Source of the DNA: Schizophyllum amplum
Taxonomy: Eukaryota; Basidiomycota; Agaricomycetes; Agaricales; Schizophyllaceae
Direction of reading: 5' to 3'
DNA: 64,000 nt
NCBI GenBank assembly: GCA_007026445.1
Contig: VDMD01000061.1
Coordinates: forward strand, 1 to 64,000
Part shown: one piece after another, positions 1 to 11,530 of the stretch
How the letters are laid out: each line of letters begins with the position of its first letter
Numbering within the stretch: position 1 is the first letter of the stretch
Translations under genes and position numbers: made by a program
The notes under the pieces: generated by a model
The model's input: the letters and a program-made list of their open reading frames with translations, nothing else
What the model was told of the DNA's origin: nothing
Databases searched by the model: none

Positions 1-942
1 GTGAGTGTGCCACATATTTGGGAGGCCGACTTCGATTGACGCTTCTTGTGCCGCAATCATAATGGCGAATTTTTGCATGGTTATTGAGATTCTTCGGTGA
101 GTGCTTGTCTATTTATCGCGGGATCCTGGGGCCTGCGGGGTCCGGCTGCCCAGCTGCCGCTTTGCTTGCACGTTCAAGGGGACCTCTGCTTAGGGCATTC
201 CCACCGATTCTGGCCCCCTGGTAGCCGGTCGTGTGGATGGCCGCTTAGTTCTAGCTGAGGGAGGGCATGGTAACGGGCTGCACATCCTTCTTCCAGGGGT
301 TGGATGGGGTCGGCACCAACCGGATTCAGCCTACAGCACCCTTCATAAGATGAGTACCTTGCCTCTTCCAGTCCTTCATTCAGACGCTAACGGGTCGATA
401 TCAGCGCATTTTTGCGACGCCTTCGGGCGCCCGCATTTAGCCGATGCGGGTTGGCCTCTTGCATCAGACCATATTCCTCTGCACCGCGAAGTCGGCGGGT
501 CCTTGACGTCGGCTTCGCGGTGCCATCTAGATACAGCATATGAGTGATCTTATTCGCCCTTCTTTTCTAATGGACTCTGTTTGCAGATGTAGAGCCTCGA
601 GCTCGCTGATTGCTGGAAGACTAGTACGCATCCTTATTGTGCCGTATATTCTTGTCATGACAATACTTATTATACCTGGCCCCCGTCTGACGGCACACTG
701 GTGCAGGGTCATTATAGAGTTTTATGTAACCCTTGTCATCCAGAGAAAGATTGGGTATAAGTCTGACGGATGACCGTTTATCGCACTCCGAACGACATTC
801 AAGCTGAGGACTACAGAGAACGAGAAGTCATCAGGTATTAAACATTCTCGTATGCGGACCTGATGCGGGCTACAGACGACTTGACTTCGAAAAATGTCGT
901 GTAAATCGCCAGCGCGAAACGGCCGAACATGCCATCCACATC
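1..942. other. No supported gene
   Basis: Short open frames occur on both strands, but none has a convincing start, splice pattern or recognisable protein composition. I see nothing to annotate here. An untranslated or intergenic region upstream of a gene outside the window remains possible. Confidence 0.5.
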
Positions 943-1718
943 TCAAGCGGTTGCCTCTGCATCCTTTGCGCCCGCCACCGGCGTGGCGGGGGCACCGGCT
1001 GCAGGGAAGCCTCCAAAGCCGTTGTTGCCCATACTGCCCATACCTGGGTATCCGCCTGTGCCCATGCCTGAGTAGCCGCCCATGCCCATGCCAGTGAAAC
1101 CAAACCCGCCTGCATCCCCAGCACCCATACCGCTAGGCATGGCGAATCCGCTCGGCATCGCTCCACCAGACATCTCGTTGGGCATAGCGAGCCCGCCGGG
1201 CATGTTGAACCCGGTAGGCGTGCCGGAGTCGCGAGCCATGACGGCTCCACCGGACATGTCGAGCCCGCCAGGCGTCGCAAGGCCGCTGGGCATGTTGAAC
1301 CCGGCGCCGCCCATGTATCCACCGGATATCCCGGACATGAACCCGCTCGACGGTGTCGCGCCCTGCCTGCAAAAGAACAAGCCCGGATCAGAACCGTCCA
1401 ACGACCGCAGAAGAGTGTTCGGCTGGCTTACATGAGGTTCCCACCGGCCGGCATCGCCATCCCAGAGAGCTGCGGCATCCCAGAGAACTCCGGAACAGAG
1501 GCTTCCTCGAAGGGCATAGGAGCGGCCACGGAGGGGTCCGAGCTGCCGAAGCTGCTCGTCAGCATGAAGACGCCACGGTGTCCGAGCAAAAGCCAGATTG
1601 TAGAGTGGTAGAGGACATGCAGAAGGAACAGGGGGTATACGCAGCCAAATATGACTAACCTAGGAGCGGGCAGCGCCGCGGCAACTGCTACCAGGGCAAG
1701 GAAAACAAGATACTGCAT
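943..1718 (-). CDS. Met/Gly-rich membrane protein, unknown function
   Basis: Two exons join cleanly. Exon 1 runs from 1718 to 1432. The intron (1431-1367, 65 bp) starts GTAAG and ends TTTTGCAG. Exon 2 runs from 1366 to the TGA at 943, giving 236 residues. The N-terminal part is hydrophobic, with two likely membrane segments (about residues 1-20 and 24-45). The C-terminal 150 residues are low complexity, with repeats such as GFNMPSGLA, MPGGLAMP and GMGTGGYPGMGSM. The frame stays open upstream to about 1796 without an ATG, so the true start may lie in an earlier exon and add about 26 residues. I do not recognise the family. Repeated Met-Gly tracts could bind metal or self-associate, but that is speculation. 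Confidence 0.55.
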
Positions 1719-2377
1719 GACACTGATAATCAGATGTTGAATGAGACGTTGGTCTGAGAGCTTTGAGAAGAGCTGGCCGAGGTGCCACGGCAGCAAGAGA
1801 TGGTACAGAACAGTCCGAGTCGCCCTTCGATTTTATAGCGACCGCGAACTTCGTCTGTGAGTCCCCCGTACCGAATCGCTTCCGTGGTCGTTGGTTCTGG
1901 TCGACGGAAGTGGAGTCTGTCCCGCTCCATGAGAATCATTGTACATTTTGTAAGTTCAGAAGCCGGTCATGGCGTCCGCTAAAGTCACAAGAAAAGCTCA
2001 CAGAACGACGCGAGATAGAGCTAGACGATGCACCGGCGGCCGTGACAGCAGCGTTTGCCAAAGCGCGGGTGTATGACCTTGATGTCTCTGCCAGCCTATA
2101 GGTTCCCGTCAACAAATAAGCCCAAAATTTCGAGTAGGAGGCACCTACAAAAACTTCTAGCAGGTGGTATGCATCGTTTAAAGGCCTGAAAGCTGCTCCA
2201 CCCGGGCCCACCCCCACGTCTTGCGAAGCGAATCTTCTCGCTTGAGGGATGGGAATGTAAAGGCAGTATGCCACCACTGCATTGTTGTACATACGCGTAT
2301 ACATGTCGAAGCGATTGGAAGACCTTCGAAATATTGCATTCTATGATCTTCGGCCCTCGTTCTGGTCTGATGCAAGC
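1719..2377. other. Intergenic, no supported gene
   Basis: This is the promoter side of the Met/Gly-rich gene and the 3' flank of the next gene, both on the minus strand. An open frame beginning with an ATG at 1939 could be a 5' exon of the upstream gene, but I could not find a phase-compatible splice. Confidence 0.4.
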
Positions 2378-3793
2378 TCACGCCGTGAACTTGAACTCGC
2401 TGCGTTGACGCGGTCCGTAACCACCCTGCATCGCGCTGCAGTCAGTGTCTCCATCCTCGCGTAACCGAACAGCTACACACCTTGACATACACATTCTCGA
2501 CCCATTGCATATTCGCAATCGAATCGTCCTTGCTTACCCACGCCTGCGGCGTCCGACCCTTCAGATGATCTACAAACGCCTCTAGCTGGTATCTGAATGT
2601 CGTCCACCAGTCCTCTCCCTTCGCATCGACTCCGCAGTCTCTGAACGTGTAGGCCTTCTCCGTCCGCGCCGCCTTCCCCTTCGGCCGTACGTATATGTTG
2701 TGGTACACGCTCGGAAAGATGAAGTTGGTGAGCTCGAGCTCGCCCTCCATGCACTTGATGATGGCGCGGATGTTCGGCGGCCGGGGGATAACACCACAGT
2801 AGAAGCCACGCGAGAGGTTTACATTGAGGGAGGCGGTGATGTCGTTGGGGAATGAGAGCGCGGCAGTTACGCGCTGGTCGATCTTCGCGTCGACAGGGAA
2901 GAATGGAGGCTCGTGTGAGGCCGCGAGGACGGCGGTTGGTTCTGCACCGATGAGGAAGCGCATGATGCTTATAGGGTAGCAGCCGGGGTCCATCATGGCG
3001 CCGCCGCCGAGTTTGAACGAGTAGCTGCAGAGCGATGGTAAGAAAGGGGCTATGGCTTGATAGCAGGTCACGTACCGTATGTCGCCTTCGCGTATGAAGC
3101 CACCAGGGAGCTGAAAGGTCACCTCCATCGAGGTGACGGCGCCGAGCTCACCACTTTCAATGATGGCCTTGGCGCGCTGAGCAGCTGGGTGGAATCTATC
3201 GCTGAATTAGGGCTGAAGTGTACGATCGAGATGTGCGACGCACCGATAGTGGACGGCCTCAAGCAGCACAAGGCCCTTCTCCTCCGCGAGTTCGAACATT
3301 TGACGAACTTCATCCGGCGAGTCCGCCATAGGCTTCTCGCATAGGACATGCTTGCCCGCCGCGAGGGCCTTCATTGTCCACTCGTAGTGCAGCATGTTGG
3401 GGAGGGGATTGTAAATCACGTCAATCTCTGGGTCCTTCAGCATCTCTGGGCGAAATGCGGATGGTTCGTCAGTGTCTCATCTTCATATGGTAAGGCTACC
3501 ACGCACCATCATAAGTGTCGTAGACGCGCTCGACGCCGTATGACTTGGCGAATTCCTCCCCACGCTTACGATCGCGAGCAGCGATACCCTTCAAGACGAC
3601 CTCCGGATGGGTTTTTGCTGGTGTCACCAGCGCCAGGGGCGCAATCATCGCTGCACCGAGGATACCAAAGCGGATGGGCGACGGTGCTTTTGGCACTTCA
3701 GTTGGGTACAGACTCTGTGGAGCGTTAGCAACTCGCCAAATGACGCGAATTCCGACTACTCACATTGTAGACGCGGTTGATTATGTCCAGCAT
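2378..3793 (-). CDS. Gfo/Idh/MocA oxidoreductase, dihydrodiol dehydrogenase-like, copy 1
   Basis: Predicted NAD(P)-dependent oxidoreductase of the dimeric dihydrodiol dehydrogenase type; substrate unknown. Six exons: 3793-3764, 3714-3507, 3445-3244, 3195-3076, 3024-2481 and 2425-2378, giving 383 residues with no frame break. The Rossmann glycine motif GILGAA is at residues 27-32 and the Glu-Lys-Pro motif with the family's catalytic lysine is at 116-118. The C-terminal half is the usual alpha/beta sheet domain. Exon lengths and phases match the copy at 17024 almost exactly (30, 208, 202, 120, 544 against 547, 48), so the two are recent paralogues. This copy is inverted relative to the others. 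The cluster-wide GC-rich element was not seen upstream, so co-regulation with the metabolic locus is not indicated. Confidence 0.88.
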
Positions 3794-5032
3794 GGCGTCG
3801 ACGAGAAGAACAGGAGATATGAGGCTCAGTGTCGACTCCCAAGGCCTTTATCGTCGCAGGCATCCATGCTTATCCATCGTCTTCTGTAATCCAGCGGTAA
3901 TCCTGCGTATATAGTACATCATAGCTGCGCGTCGGACGCCGATCGCGTCTGGAACGGCAGAGCGCTCGTGGCGATCCTCTTCGCACTTCCGTAAGCCATC
4001 GACATATTCCGGGTCATGGTGCAGTCCACAACTGAACATTGCGGAGTGATGTTGGCCAGGCCAAGAACAAAGGAAGCCGACTGTGTGTTTCTGCTTGTTC
4101 ACCGCGTGTGACCCCATCACGTGGAAGTCAAACTTGGAGGCCAACTCCCTTTTTATGTACTTACCACTAGCTTGCCACTAGCGTCTCAGAGAAAGGCAGT
4201 CAGTACACTCGCAAAAACACGGAATAAACGTAAGGATCGTATGAACATTCGGATCGAAATACCCACCAGAGCCTAGTATTTGGGTCGCCAATCCAGGGTT
4301 TTCCGAATCCCAGGCCGACTTGGCTTCGCCGTACTACTACATCTCTCTGCGCCTGAGAGCATGGGTACTCCCGATCCACATCTCGTTGTCAATGACGCGG
4401 AGCAGCGAAAACGGTCTTTGGCAAGCTCACATGTTCACCTCTAAGTCCGCTTTCGAGGGGAATAACGGTCTCTTTCTGCGGCAAGTGGTCACATTCGAAG
4501 CGGGGACTGTCTCAACAGCTAACACCCTATGCATAGGACACGACATCCCTCTTAGCTCTGTACTCGTGTGAACCAGACGATTTAAACGATCGCACACAGC
4601 CTTCACTGAAGGCGGGTATACCTTCAATACTTCCAGCCAGCTTATGCTAAAGCACGGTCAGTAGAGGCATGTGTTGAAGAGGGGTTCATTGCTCACGCTC
4701 GTTCCCTTCTTTAGTGGCAACCAAGATCTTGGCCGCGCACGGATGAGCTGTTGACAAGGTGAGACGTCATTGTCCAACTTGAGCCGCCGGCCGCTAAGAA
4801 GGCGCTACAGTTGCACCGAGAGCGGGATCTAGTACCGTGACGACCGCCTACAATCGCGTCCGTTAATCCCGACGACTGTTAAGGCTCGCGAACGAATGTG
4901 GGTACGCTTTGTTGGCGTGCGCTACGATCACATTGGAAGAAGCGGCCGTTTCTGAACGCCCAACCTAAGGTCCTCAAAGATCTCTCCCCGAAGCATAAAC
5001 TTCCTTCTCATCCGTTCTCTTCTCGTGGTATC
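3794..5032. other. Intergenic, divergent promoter region
   Basis: About 1.2 kb between copy 1 of the oxidoreductase (minus) and the terpene cyclase gene (plus). I find no convincing gene. The only striking signal is the GC-rich element at 4784-4795. Confidence 0.5.
4784..4795 (+). promoter_or_regulatory. Cluster GC-rich element, exact 12-mer
   Basis: Exact CCGCCGGCCGCT, 238 bp upstream of the terpene cyclase ATG. The same 12-mer lies upstream of P450-1, the ABC transporter, ABM2/SDR2 and ABM3. It is likely a site for a cluster transcription factor (inference). Confidence 0.6.
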
Positions 5033-6575
5033 ATGTGCTCAACAAACATTGACGCGCTCATTTTCGACCTCGGTGACGTCCTCTTTACTGGAACGCGCCT
5101 ACGACGACCGAAGTTCCACCCAAGACCCTTCACGCCATTCTGCAGACGCCTACCTGGTTCGATTACGAACGAGGCCGCCTAACAGAGGACGAGGCCTACG
5201 AAGCGGTCGCCTCCAAGTTCGACCTTGGTGCCCAGGACGTCGCCGTCGCCTTCCAGGGCGCGCGAGATAGCCTCTCCAGTCGCCCCTTCATGGTCGACCT
5301 CATCCGAGACCTGAAGCGCGACGGAGGAAGGTGTTTGCCATGTCCAACATCTCTGCACCAGACTGGTCCGTCCTCCGCACCAAGTCCGCCGACTGGGACA
5401 TCTTCGATGCCGTGTACACGTCGGCGGAGGCGGGCGAGCGCAAGCCCGACCTTAGCTTCTTCCGGCACGTCATCGCGCAGACCGGCGTCGACCCGACACA
5501 CACCAGCATTCGTCGACGACAAGTTCGACAACGTGCTAGCTGCGCGGTCATTCGGGATGAAGGGCGTCGTATACGACGAGTTTTCGAACGTTCAGCGCAC
5601 GCTTCGTAATATCTGCGGCAACCCCGTCGCGCGAGGGTTCGCTTTCATGCACGAGCACGCAGGGCGCCACGTCTCCTTTACTTCGACCGGGCACGTCATC
5701 CAAGAAAATTTTGCGCAGCTGCTGATCCTCGAGGCGCTCGGAGACCCCGCGCTCGTGGACTACACTAAGTACGATGGTCCGTTCAACTTCTTCCGGGGAG
5801 GGGGACAGTTCACCACGCGTAATTTCCCTTTCGACGCGGACACTAGCTCCATCGGACTTACCATCGCGGAGGGCATAACCGAGGAGACGAAGCACCGGGT
5901 GATGGACGAGATGCTGCGCCTGCGCAACACGGACGGCATCCTACAAGTCTACTTCGACCCTTCACGACCGCGTGTAGATCCCATCGTCTGCGTGAACGCG
6001 CTATGCTTCTTCTACTTCAACGGCCGCGGGGACGAGCTCTCGGAGACGCTCGACTGGGTCGAGGCGGTTCTACGCCATCGCGCATACCTGCATGGGACCC
6101 GCTATTACGAGCCCGCCGAGGCATTTCTCTAGTGAGTTGATCCTTCGGTCGCCTGACTCTTGCTTACACTTTGCGCAGCTTCCTCTGCCGCTTGCTCGCC
6201 ATATCCGAGAGGGCGCGGGCCGCTTGGGTGCATTGCTGCGGGAGCGCTGTCGCGAGCGCGTCAACATGCCCGGGGATGCTCTGGCTCTAGCGATGCGTGT
6301 AATCAGCTGTCGAGCACTGGTGTCGATGCCACTGCAGATATGCAGCGGCTCTTGGAGATGCAACAGGTTGACGGTGGCTGGAACAAGGATGGTTCTACAA
6401 ATACGGCTCAAACGGGGTCTTATAGCCAACAGAGGTGAGTTTAACCTGATCCGCTGCCTTATATCAAGTCTAATACTTTCCAGGATTCACAACTGCACTG
6501 GCCATTAATGCAATCCGCGCGTGGAAGGTGGATGTCGGGTTCAAGAGTCGCACGCCTTCCCCGTCTAGCGAATGA
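5033..6575 (+). pseudogene. AstC-like HAD-type class II terpene cyclase, frameshifted
   Basis: The coding pieces match the fungal HAD-type sesquiterpene cyclase family (AstC type, drimane formation from farnesyl diphosphate). HAD motifs are visible: FDLGDVLF at the N-terminus, then ERKPD, then FVDDKFDN. The second half has the class II cyclase acid motif DADTS (in FPFDADTSSIG) and a C-terminal QW-like repeat, QQVDGGW. Introns lie at 6132-6178 and 6435-6483. The frame shifts near 5088, 5330, 5508, 6210, 6320 and 6430; each gap is one or two bases and no intron fits. The long cyclase core (about 5512-6131) is open. Neighbouring genes read through without such breaks, so decay is likelier than general sequencing error, but homopolymer errors are not excluded. 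The promoter carries the cluster element. Confidence 0.78.
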
Positions 6576-7546
6576 TAATTCGAGAGTTTCTACATATCTG
6601 CATACAGTACATTGATGTCTGTCATGAGCGAGGCCGAGGCGAAGTTTTAAGTATTCAGTATTCATCTAAGCGCCAACAGCCGCGCCACGGCGCCTGGGCG
6701 GCGCACAGGCGCCCAATCAGCCTGGAAAGATTCACTGCGACCGGCCCGACACTCGGAAGGGCCTTGTCCGTTCTTTGTATACTAGCAGAGACCCGTGTTT
6801 ACGGCCGCTGTCTTCAAAGACATGTACTGAAATCCTCTTATTTCTTTGGTTATGCGTGGTAAGTCACTTCTGGAGAGGCATGGTCTTAGTGTGGCCACAC
6901 CCGTGGCGCGCGTTAGCAAGGGTCGCCTGCGACGCGGACTGCGAAGGGGACTGTAAGGCAAGACCGGCAGATGGCATCCGCTTGCTGCACTGTCACGCCT
7001 CGAAAGGTAGGACCCGGGCATACTGCGATGGTCGTGCCGACTCCCGACTCGCCATGTCCCAGTTCAAGTGTCCGGACGGTTGAAGTTGATGTCACACCCA
7101 TGTCACACGCTTTCGTCTCAGAAAGGCAATTTTTGGGAAGCGAGGCGTAGAGGGCCAGGGGCAAAGGCATTCGTGGAGGACTGTGGTAAGTAGCAAAGTC
7201 ATGGTCAGGTGAGATAGCGCCAAAGAGAAATGGAAAGAGAATGGAGAGCGGCGGAGATGGTGGTCAGGGTCCGAGAGCGAGGGGGAAGCGCCAGGAAAGG
7301 CAATTTTTGAATCTGTCAAAGCGCGGCAGCTCGGCAAAAAGGGCCTCCTTGCTTATAGAAGGGATATCTCTCTTTCTTTCTCCCATCACCCTTCTTGCCG
7401 AAACGATCGTGTTCTCGCGACCTCGGAGAGTCTGCTTGGCAGTGATTACTCTTCAAGCCGCTGCCACTTCTGCTTGATCTCCTCGCGTCTGTATTCTCAA
7501 CGTTGTCCTTGACATTATTTGTCGCTTCAAGTCCCAAGCCATCGAC
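6576..7546. other. Intergenic
   Basis: No supported gene. It contains the SRA gene promoter, a GC-rich imperfect palindrome near 6690-6715, and two copies of GGCAATTTTTG (about 7126 and 7298). Confidence 0.45.
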
Positions 7547-9572
7547 ATGCCCCACAATGGCAAGAGATATGGAGACATCCCAGGGATCCCGCCTGGAACG
7601 ATATTCACCGACAGAAAGGCACTGAAGGAGTCGGGAGTGCACGCTGTCGTGCGACAAGGCATCCACGCCGAGAAGCTTGCCAGCGGTGCGTACTCTGTGC
7701 TTGTGTACGTACCCTTTTCATTGTCTTTCACATTCGTCTCCCCCTTCTTCCCCTCATCGGCATCTCGGAGGGCACAGGACGTGCTTTTGCAGAGAAATGC
7801 GACCGACGATCATCTCATCTTCCTTGCCTTCGTCTTGCGATCGAGTAAAGTACGATGAGGATACGCTTACTAATGTCATCTGCAGGAACGGCGGGTATCA
7901 CGACGACGACCAAGGCGAAACTATGTACGTCTACCTGCCCCATCACTCATTCCCTTCGACTTTCTTCCTTTTGTTCTGCCTGGTGGCTTCTGTGAGCTCA
8001 GCTGGCGAGAGATCGGTTCTTCACCATTCAAGGTTCAGCCTTCCATGACTCATACTGACTTCGCGCGCGAAGTGTGTACATAGGACATGGTGCGTCTCCT
8101 AACTAATTATCTCGATCTGTCGCTGATCATTCCTATCTTTTATGTCTTATGCATATCGTCAACGTCAATGACTCCTTGTCGCGTCCCCTGCACATCATGT
8201 CGTCCTTGATTCCCTTCAAACAATCCTTCGCGACCTCATATATTGGACGTCTCGAATCATGATCATCACGCGAATCACCACTACAAAAACCTGCTGCTGT
8301 ATAGGCGGTCTCGACAGCAAGACCGGCAAGCAAGTGAACGACCAGATCTGGACATACCAGAACAAGTCATTGCAGGTGAGCACAATCTCTTCATGCCGGA
8401 GATAATCACTCATGCCCTATATCAGACTTCATACACGACACGCAAACCTGTACGTGTCATCCGAGGGCATCAACTCAATTCGCCATACGCGCCAGAGTTC
8501 GGGTGAGCATTCAAGGTTCTGCATCCTTCGTCAATATGGCTCTCTAACCTCTTCGATGTGTAGGTTCCGATATGATGGGCTTTATCGTGTAATGAATGTG
8601 AGTTTGCTTGTAGTGTCGTTCATGATGTATCGCTAATCCCTATATCAAGGTATACTCTCGTCGTCGCGATGGCATGCCGCGCGAGTGCGTGGCGGTGCTA
8701 GAGGTACGTCTCGGATAAGTGCATTTGTGAGCAGTCGCCTGATACATCATCAGCGCATCACGGGTCAGCCACCTTTGCCACCTCCTCGCAACATCGCGGG
8801 GCCCTCCCAAGCATCGGAGGTCGCTCGACCGGAGGAAGTCGGACTTTTGAGACCTGTGGAGGCGACAGTCGCTCCGCATGTGGAAGGCGGTGTCGCCTCG
8901 CGTGTGGAAGGCAGAGTCAGCAGGCCTGCAGAAGGCAGAGCCGCCAGGCCCGCGGAGGGCGCAGTCACTGCTAGGTCCACGCCCGCGCGACCCGGATGCG
9001 GACAAGGGCAGGGAGGACGTGACCACAGACCCGGCTTCAGCAATGTTATCGACATCTCGAGCGAAGAGGAAGAGGAAAGCGTCGCCCGCCCGACTCGCAT
9101 GGACGCCGCTCGTACGCCTGGCTCGAATGCCAATCGCACGCCTGGCTCGAATGCTGCTCGCCCGCCTGCTACGGATGCCGCTCGCCCGCCTGCTACGGAT
9201 GCCTCTCGTACGCTTGGCTGGTCCGGCTCGCACGCCATGCCTATCGAGATCTCAGACTCCGAGGAGGACGAGGACGGTGTGTCCGCAGGCCCCTCGTCGA
9301 GTGCTGTAGCTCAGTTACACAGCTCTGCTGGGCTACAGCTTTCAATGAAAGCTCAGCCTCAGCCCGTCATGGTTGGGCAACATATGACTGCTAGTACAAC
9401 CAATCCGACCCACATCGGCGTCAAACGCGGTCGCACAGCGAGGCGAAGCCACCCTGCGAAACGCGCGTGCCTTGTTGGCGCTGACGACAGGGCCCGTCAG
9501 GCATTGTCTCGCAAGCACGCGACGGGAGATATGCCGTACGTGCAGGCGACCCGACCTCCTGGCTCTCGCTGA
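7547..9572 (+). CDS. SRA-YDG domain protein (modified-cytosine reader type)
   Basis: Eight exons (7547-7704, 7886-7924, 8073-8089, 8305-8375, 8426-8502, 8564-8597, 8650-8703, 8754-9572) give 422 residues. Residues 1-150 form an SRA-YDG domain: YGDIPGIPPGTIF, GIHA, YIGHGG, GKQVNDQIW, RKPVRVIRG and FRYDGLYRV all sit in family order. SRA domains bind methylated or hemimethylated DNA in the nucleus. The rest is a disordered tail rich in Arg, Pro, Ala and acidic runs (DISSEEEEE, EISDSEEDED) that resemble SUMO-interacting or chromatin-binding stretches. No RING, PHD or SET domain is visible, so it is a stand-alone reader. A downstream open frame to 9843 looks protein-like but I found no phase-compatible splice; the 3' end could differ. 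Confidence 0.85.
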
Positions 9573-11035
9573 CGCGTTAGGCAGACCTCCCTGGCCAGCG
9601 ACATCGGCTGAACCTACAGCAATGCCGGCGGACGACCGCGCTCTGCGGCGCTCCCAGAGCGTCGGGAGCGTCAGCAGTGCGGGGCAGCAGACGTCTGTCG
9701 CAGACAAGGACCGTCGCGGGCGTGTGATGGACAAGGGCAATCGCGAGCGCGTCAATAGGTCGCGGAGTAGGAAAGGCCGGTTGGATGAGAACGACGAGAT
9801 CGACGTGCGTTCAAGGGACGTGTTGGCTGGCGGTCGTCGGTAAACGGGTATCATGCGGACTCCAGAGCACGGGCGGGAAGGTAGAATGTGAGGTGTGTGT
9901 ATGCATAGGGTATATGCGTGGGTTATCTTTGTTACCTTGCTTGCAAGGTCTCTTGCAGGGTCTTAATGCACTTTCCCACCATGTACAGTACATATGTACA
10001 AACAATGACGTCAGTATGCTCTTATGTGGTTGCCTTGCCCAAGCCTTGCCAGGCCTTGCCTGTTGGCTGGGTCTTACCACTCGCTTTGCCAGTCTTTCGG
10101 TATTGAGGTTCGACTGCGCCATTCATACCCACGCTGCACATTCGACCTCGCTTCCTGCCCAGTTCTTCGCTCGCTATGGAATATGGAGTGGATCTCATGA
10201 TCAGCTGCGACCGCAGTGCCGATAGTCTTCATGACCCTTGCTGTAAACGAAATGCATTGATCTTTGCAGTCCTTCCTCTTTAGTTCTACGCTTCCTTGTC
10301 CAGTATTGCTCGATTCGTACTGGTGACCCCTCGATCCCAACTCGAAAAGCAAGAAATCGACCCCTTTCCCTCTTTTGCAACGCCGCCACCGTCGATGGTC
10401 ATTGTTCTTCCGTGCTCCGGCCAGGCATTTACCAAGGCAAGACCATATATGGCGGCAAACTCCCCAACACTCACGGACGTTACAATTAGATATCCTCGTA
10501 AGTACGTGAGTCTGTTATTTATCGGATCCCGTCGCATAACTGCATTTTGGAGCAGACAACCGGGGACGCCTGACCAGCGTCACTGGACTCAAGCGGGGTT
10601 CGGATTTCCGCGGAAACCTGGTCCATCGGTGTGATCTTTGACGTTGCCGAGTCATCGGTATAGTGAACGAGATGCCCGGTCGATATAGAGGACGATCAGC
10701 GGCGTAGAAAGGTCCGGAACACCCCTCCCCCCGGGGCTCTGCATCTCGCAATTCAGTTACGTCCTCGTCTGTCCTATGGACCAGCGGGGTCTAACCTTTG
10801 CACCCTATATTCCCCGCAGCATAAGCTTCCAAACAACTTGACCGGCGGGGCCTACAGGAGCGCGGGCTTGTCGTGGCAGGGTCGGGCGCGATCTATGCAT
10901 CTCCTCCGAGCCACAGGAAGCATCAGGAAGCATTCCCGTGATTGCACTGCAGCTTACACCCCGTTGTGAGTTGTGCCCTTGCCTTGTTCTCCCGTCACTG
11001 ACTCGCTCTCTCGCGCAGAGTTTTTCACGCTGTGA
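9573..11035. other. Intergenic
   Basis: It begins with a protein-like Arg/Ser-rich open frame ending at 9843 that may be an alternative 3' exon of the SRA gene. Beyond that I see no gene. Confidence 0.4.
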
Positions 11036-11530
11036 ATGTCCTCACATCCGCTGGCTCAGCCTGGCCGCTGCGGTATTTGGCTCTACTTGTTGTGCTTGCA
11101 GACCAGTGTTGCCACCAGCGATGATACAACTCTTCCCGCGGGTGACGCGTTCTCGAACGCGTACACGATCACGACGCCCGGCATTTTCTTGAACATCGAC
11201 TGCTCGAACGTGTTGATGTACGTGATCCCACGCCCGGCTGTATGGATGGCTCTGCCAGCTACGACACTGTGCAGGCGGACAAATCCAGCTCGGCTACCTC
11301 TGCCGCTGTCACCTTCGTCTCTGCGTCCACGCGGCTGTGTTGACCTCAGCTGCCGCTACCCCCGTTGCCGCCTCGTCCGCCGCTGAAATATCAGCTGCAG
11401 AGACTTCTGCTGCCGCATGCGACCTCCGGCGCGGCGCCGTCGTCCGCCGCCGTCATCGTCGCCGAGCGACGCTGAGGACCACGAGCGCTGACGCGACTAT
11501 CTCTGCACCGATGACTTCTGTTTTGTGACA
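11036..11530 (+). pseudogene. Possible relic of a Ser/Ala-rich secreted protein
   Basis: Starting at the ATG at 11036, one frame gives a hydrophobic start and the segment LPAGDAFSNAYTITTPG. A second frame continues with a Ser/Ala/Thr-rich stretch (about 11230-11340) and a third with further Ser/Ala-rich sequence (about 11340-11410). This is the composition expected of a secreted cell-wall protein, but no single frame or clean splicing joins the pieces. I call it a probable relic, with low confidence and no family assignment. Confidence 0.3.

Noticed and set aside
870..1435. Long overlapping frames opposite and alongside the Met/Gly-rich gene
   Set aside because: They are shadows of the repetitive exon; the spliced minus-strand frame explains the conserved repeat units.
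5085..5515. Introns explaining the terpene cyclase frame changes
   Set aside because: No GT-AG or GC-AG pair of plausible length fits; each change is a 1-2 base shift inside conserved protein sequence.
9573..9843. Extra 3' exon of the SRA gene
   Set aside because: The frame looks protein-like, but every acceptor tested gave a wrong phase or an early stop.
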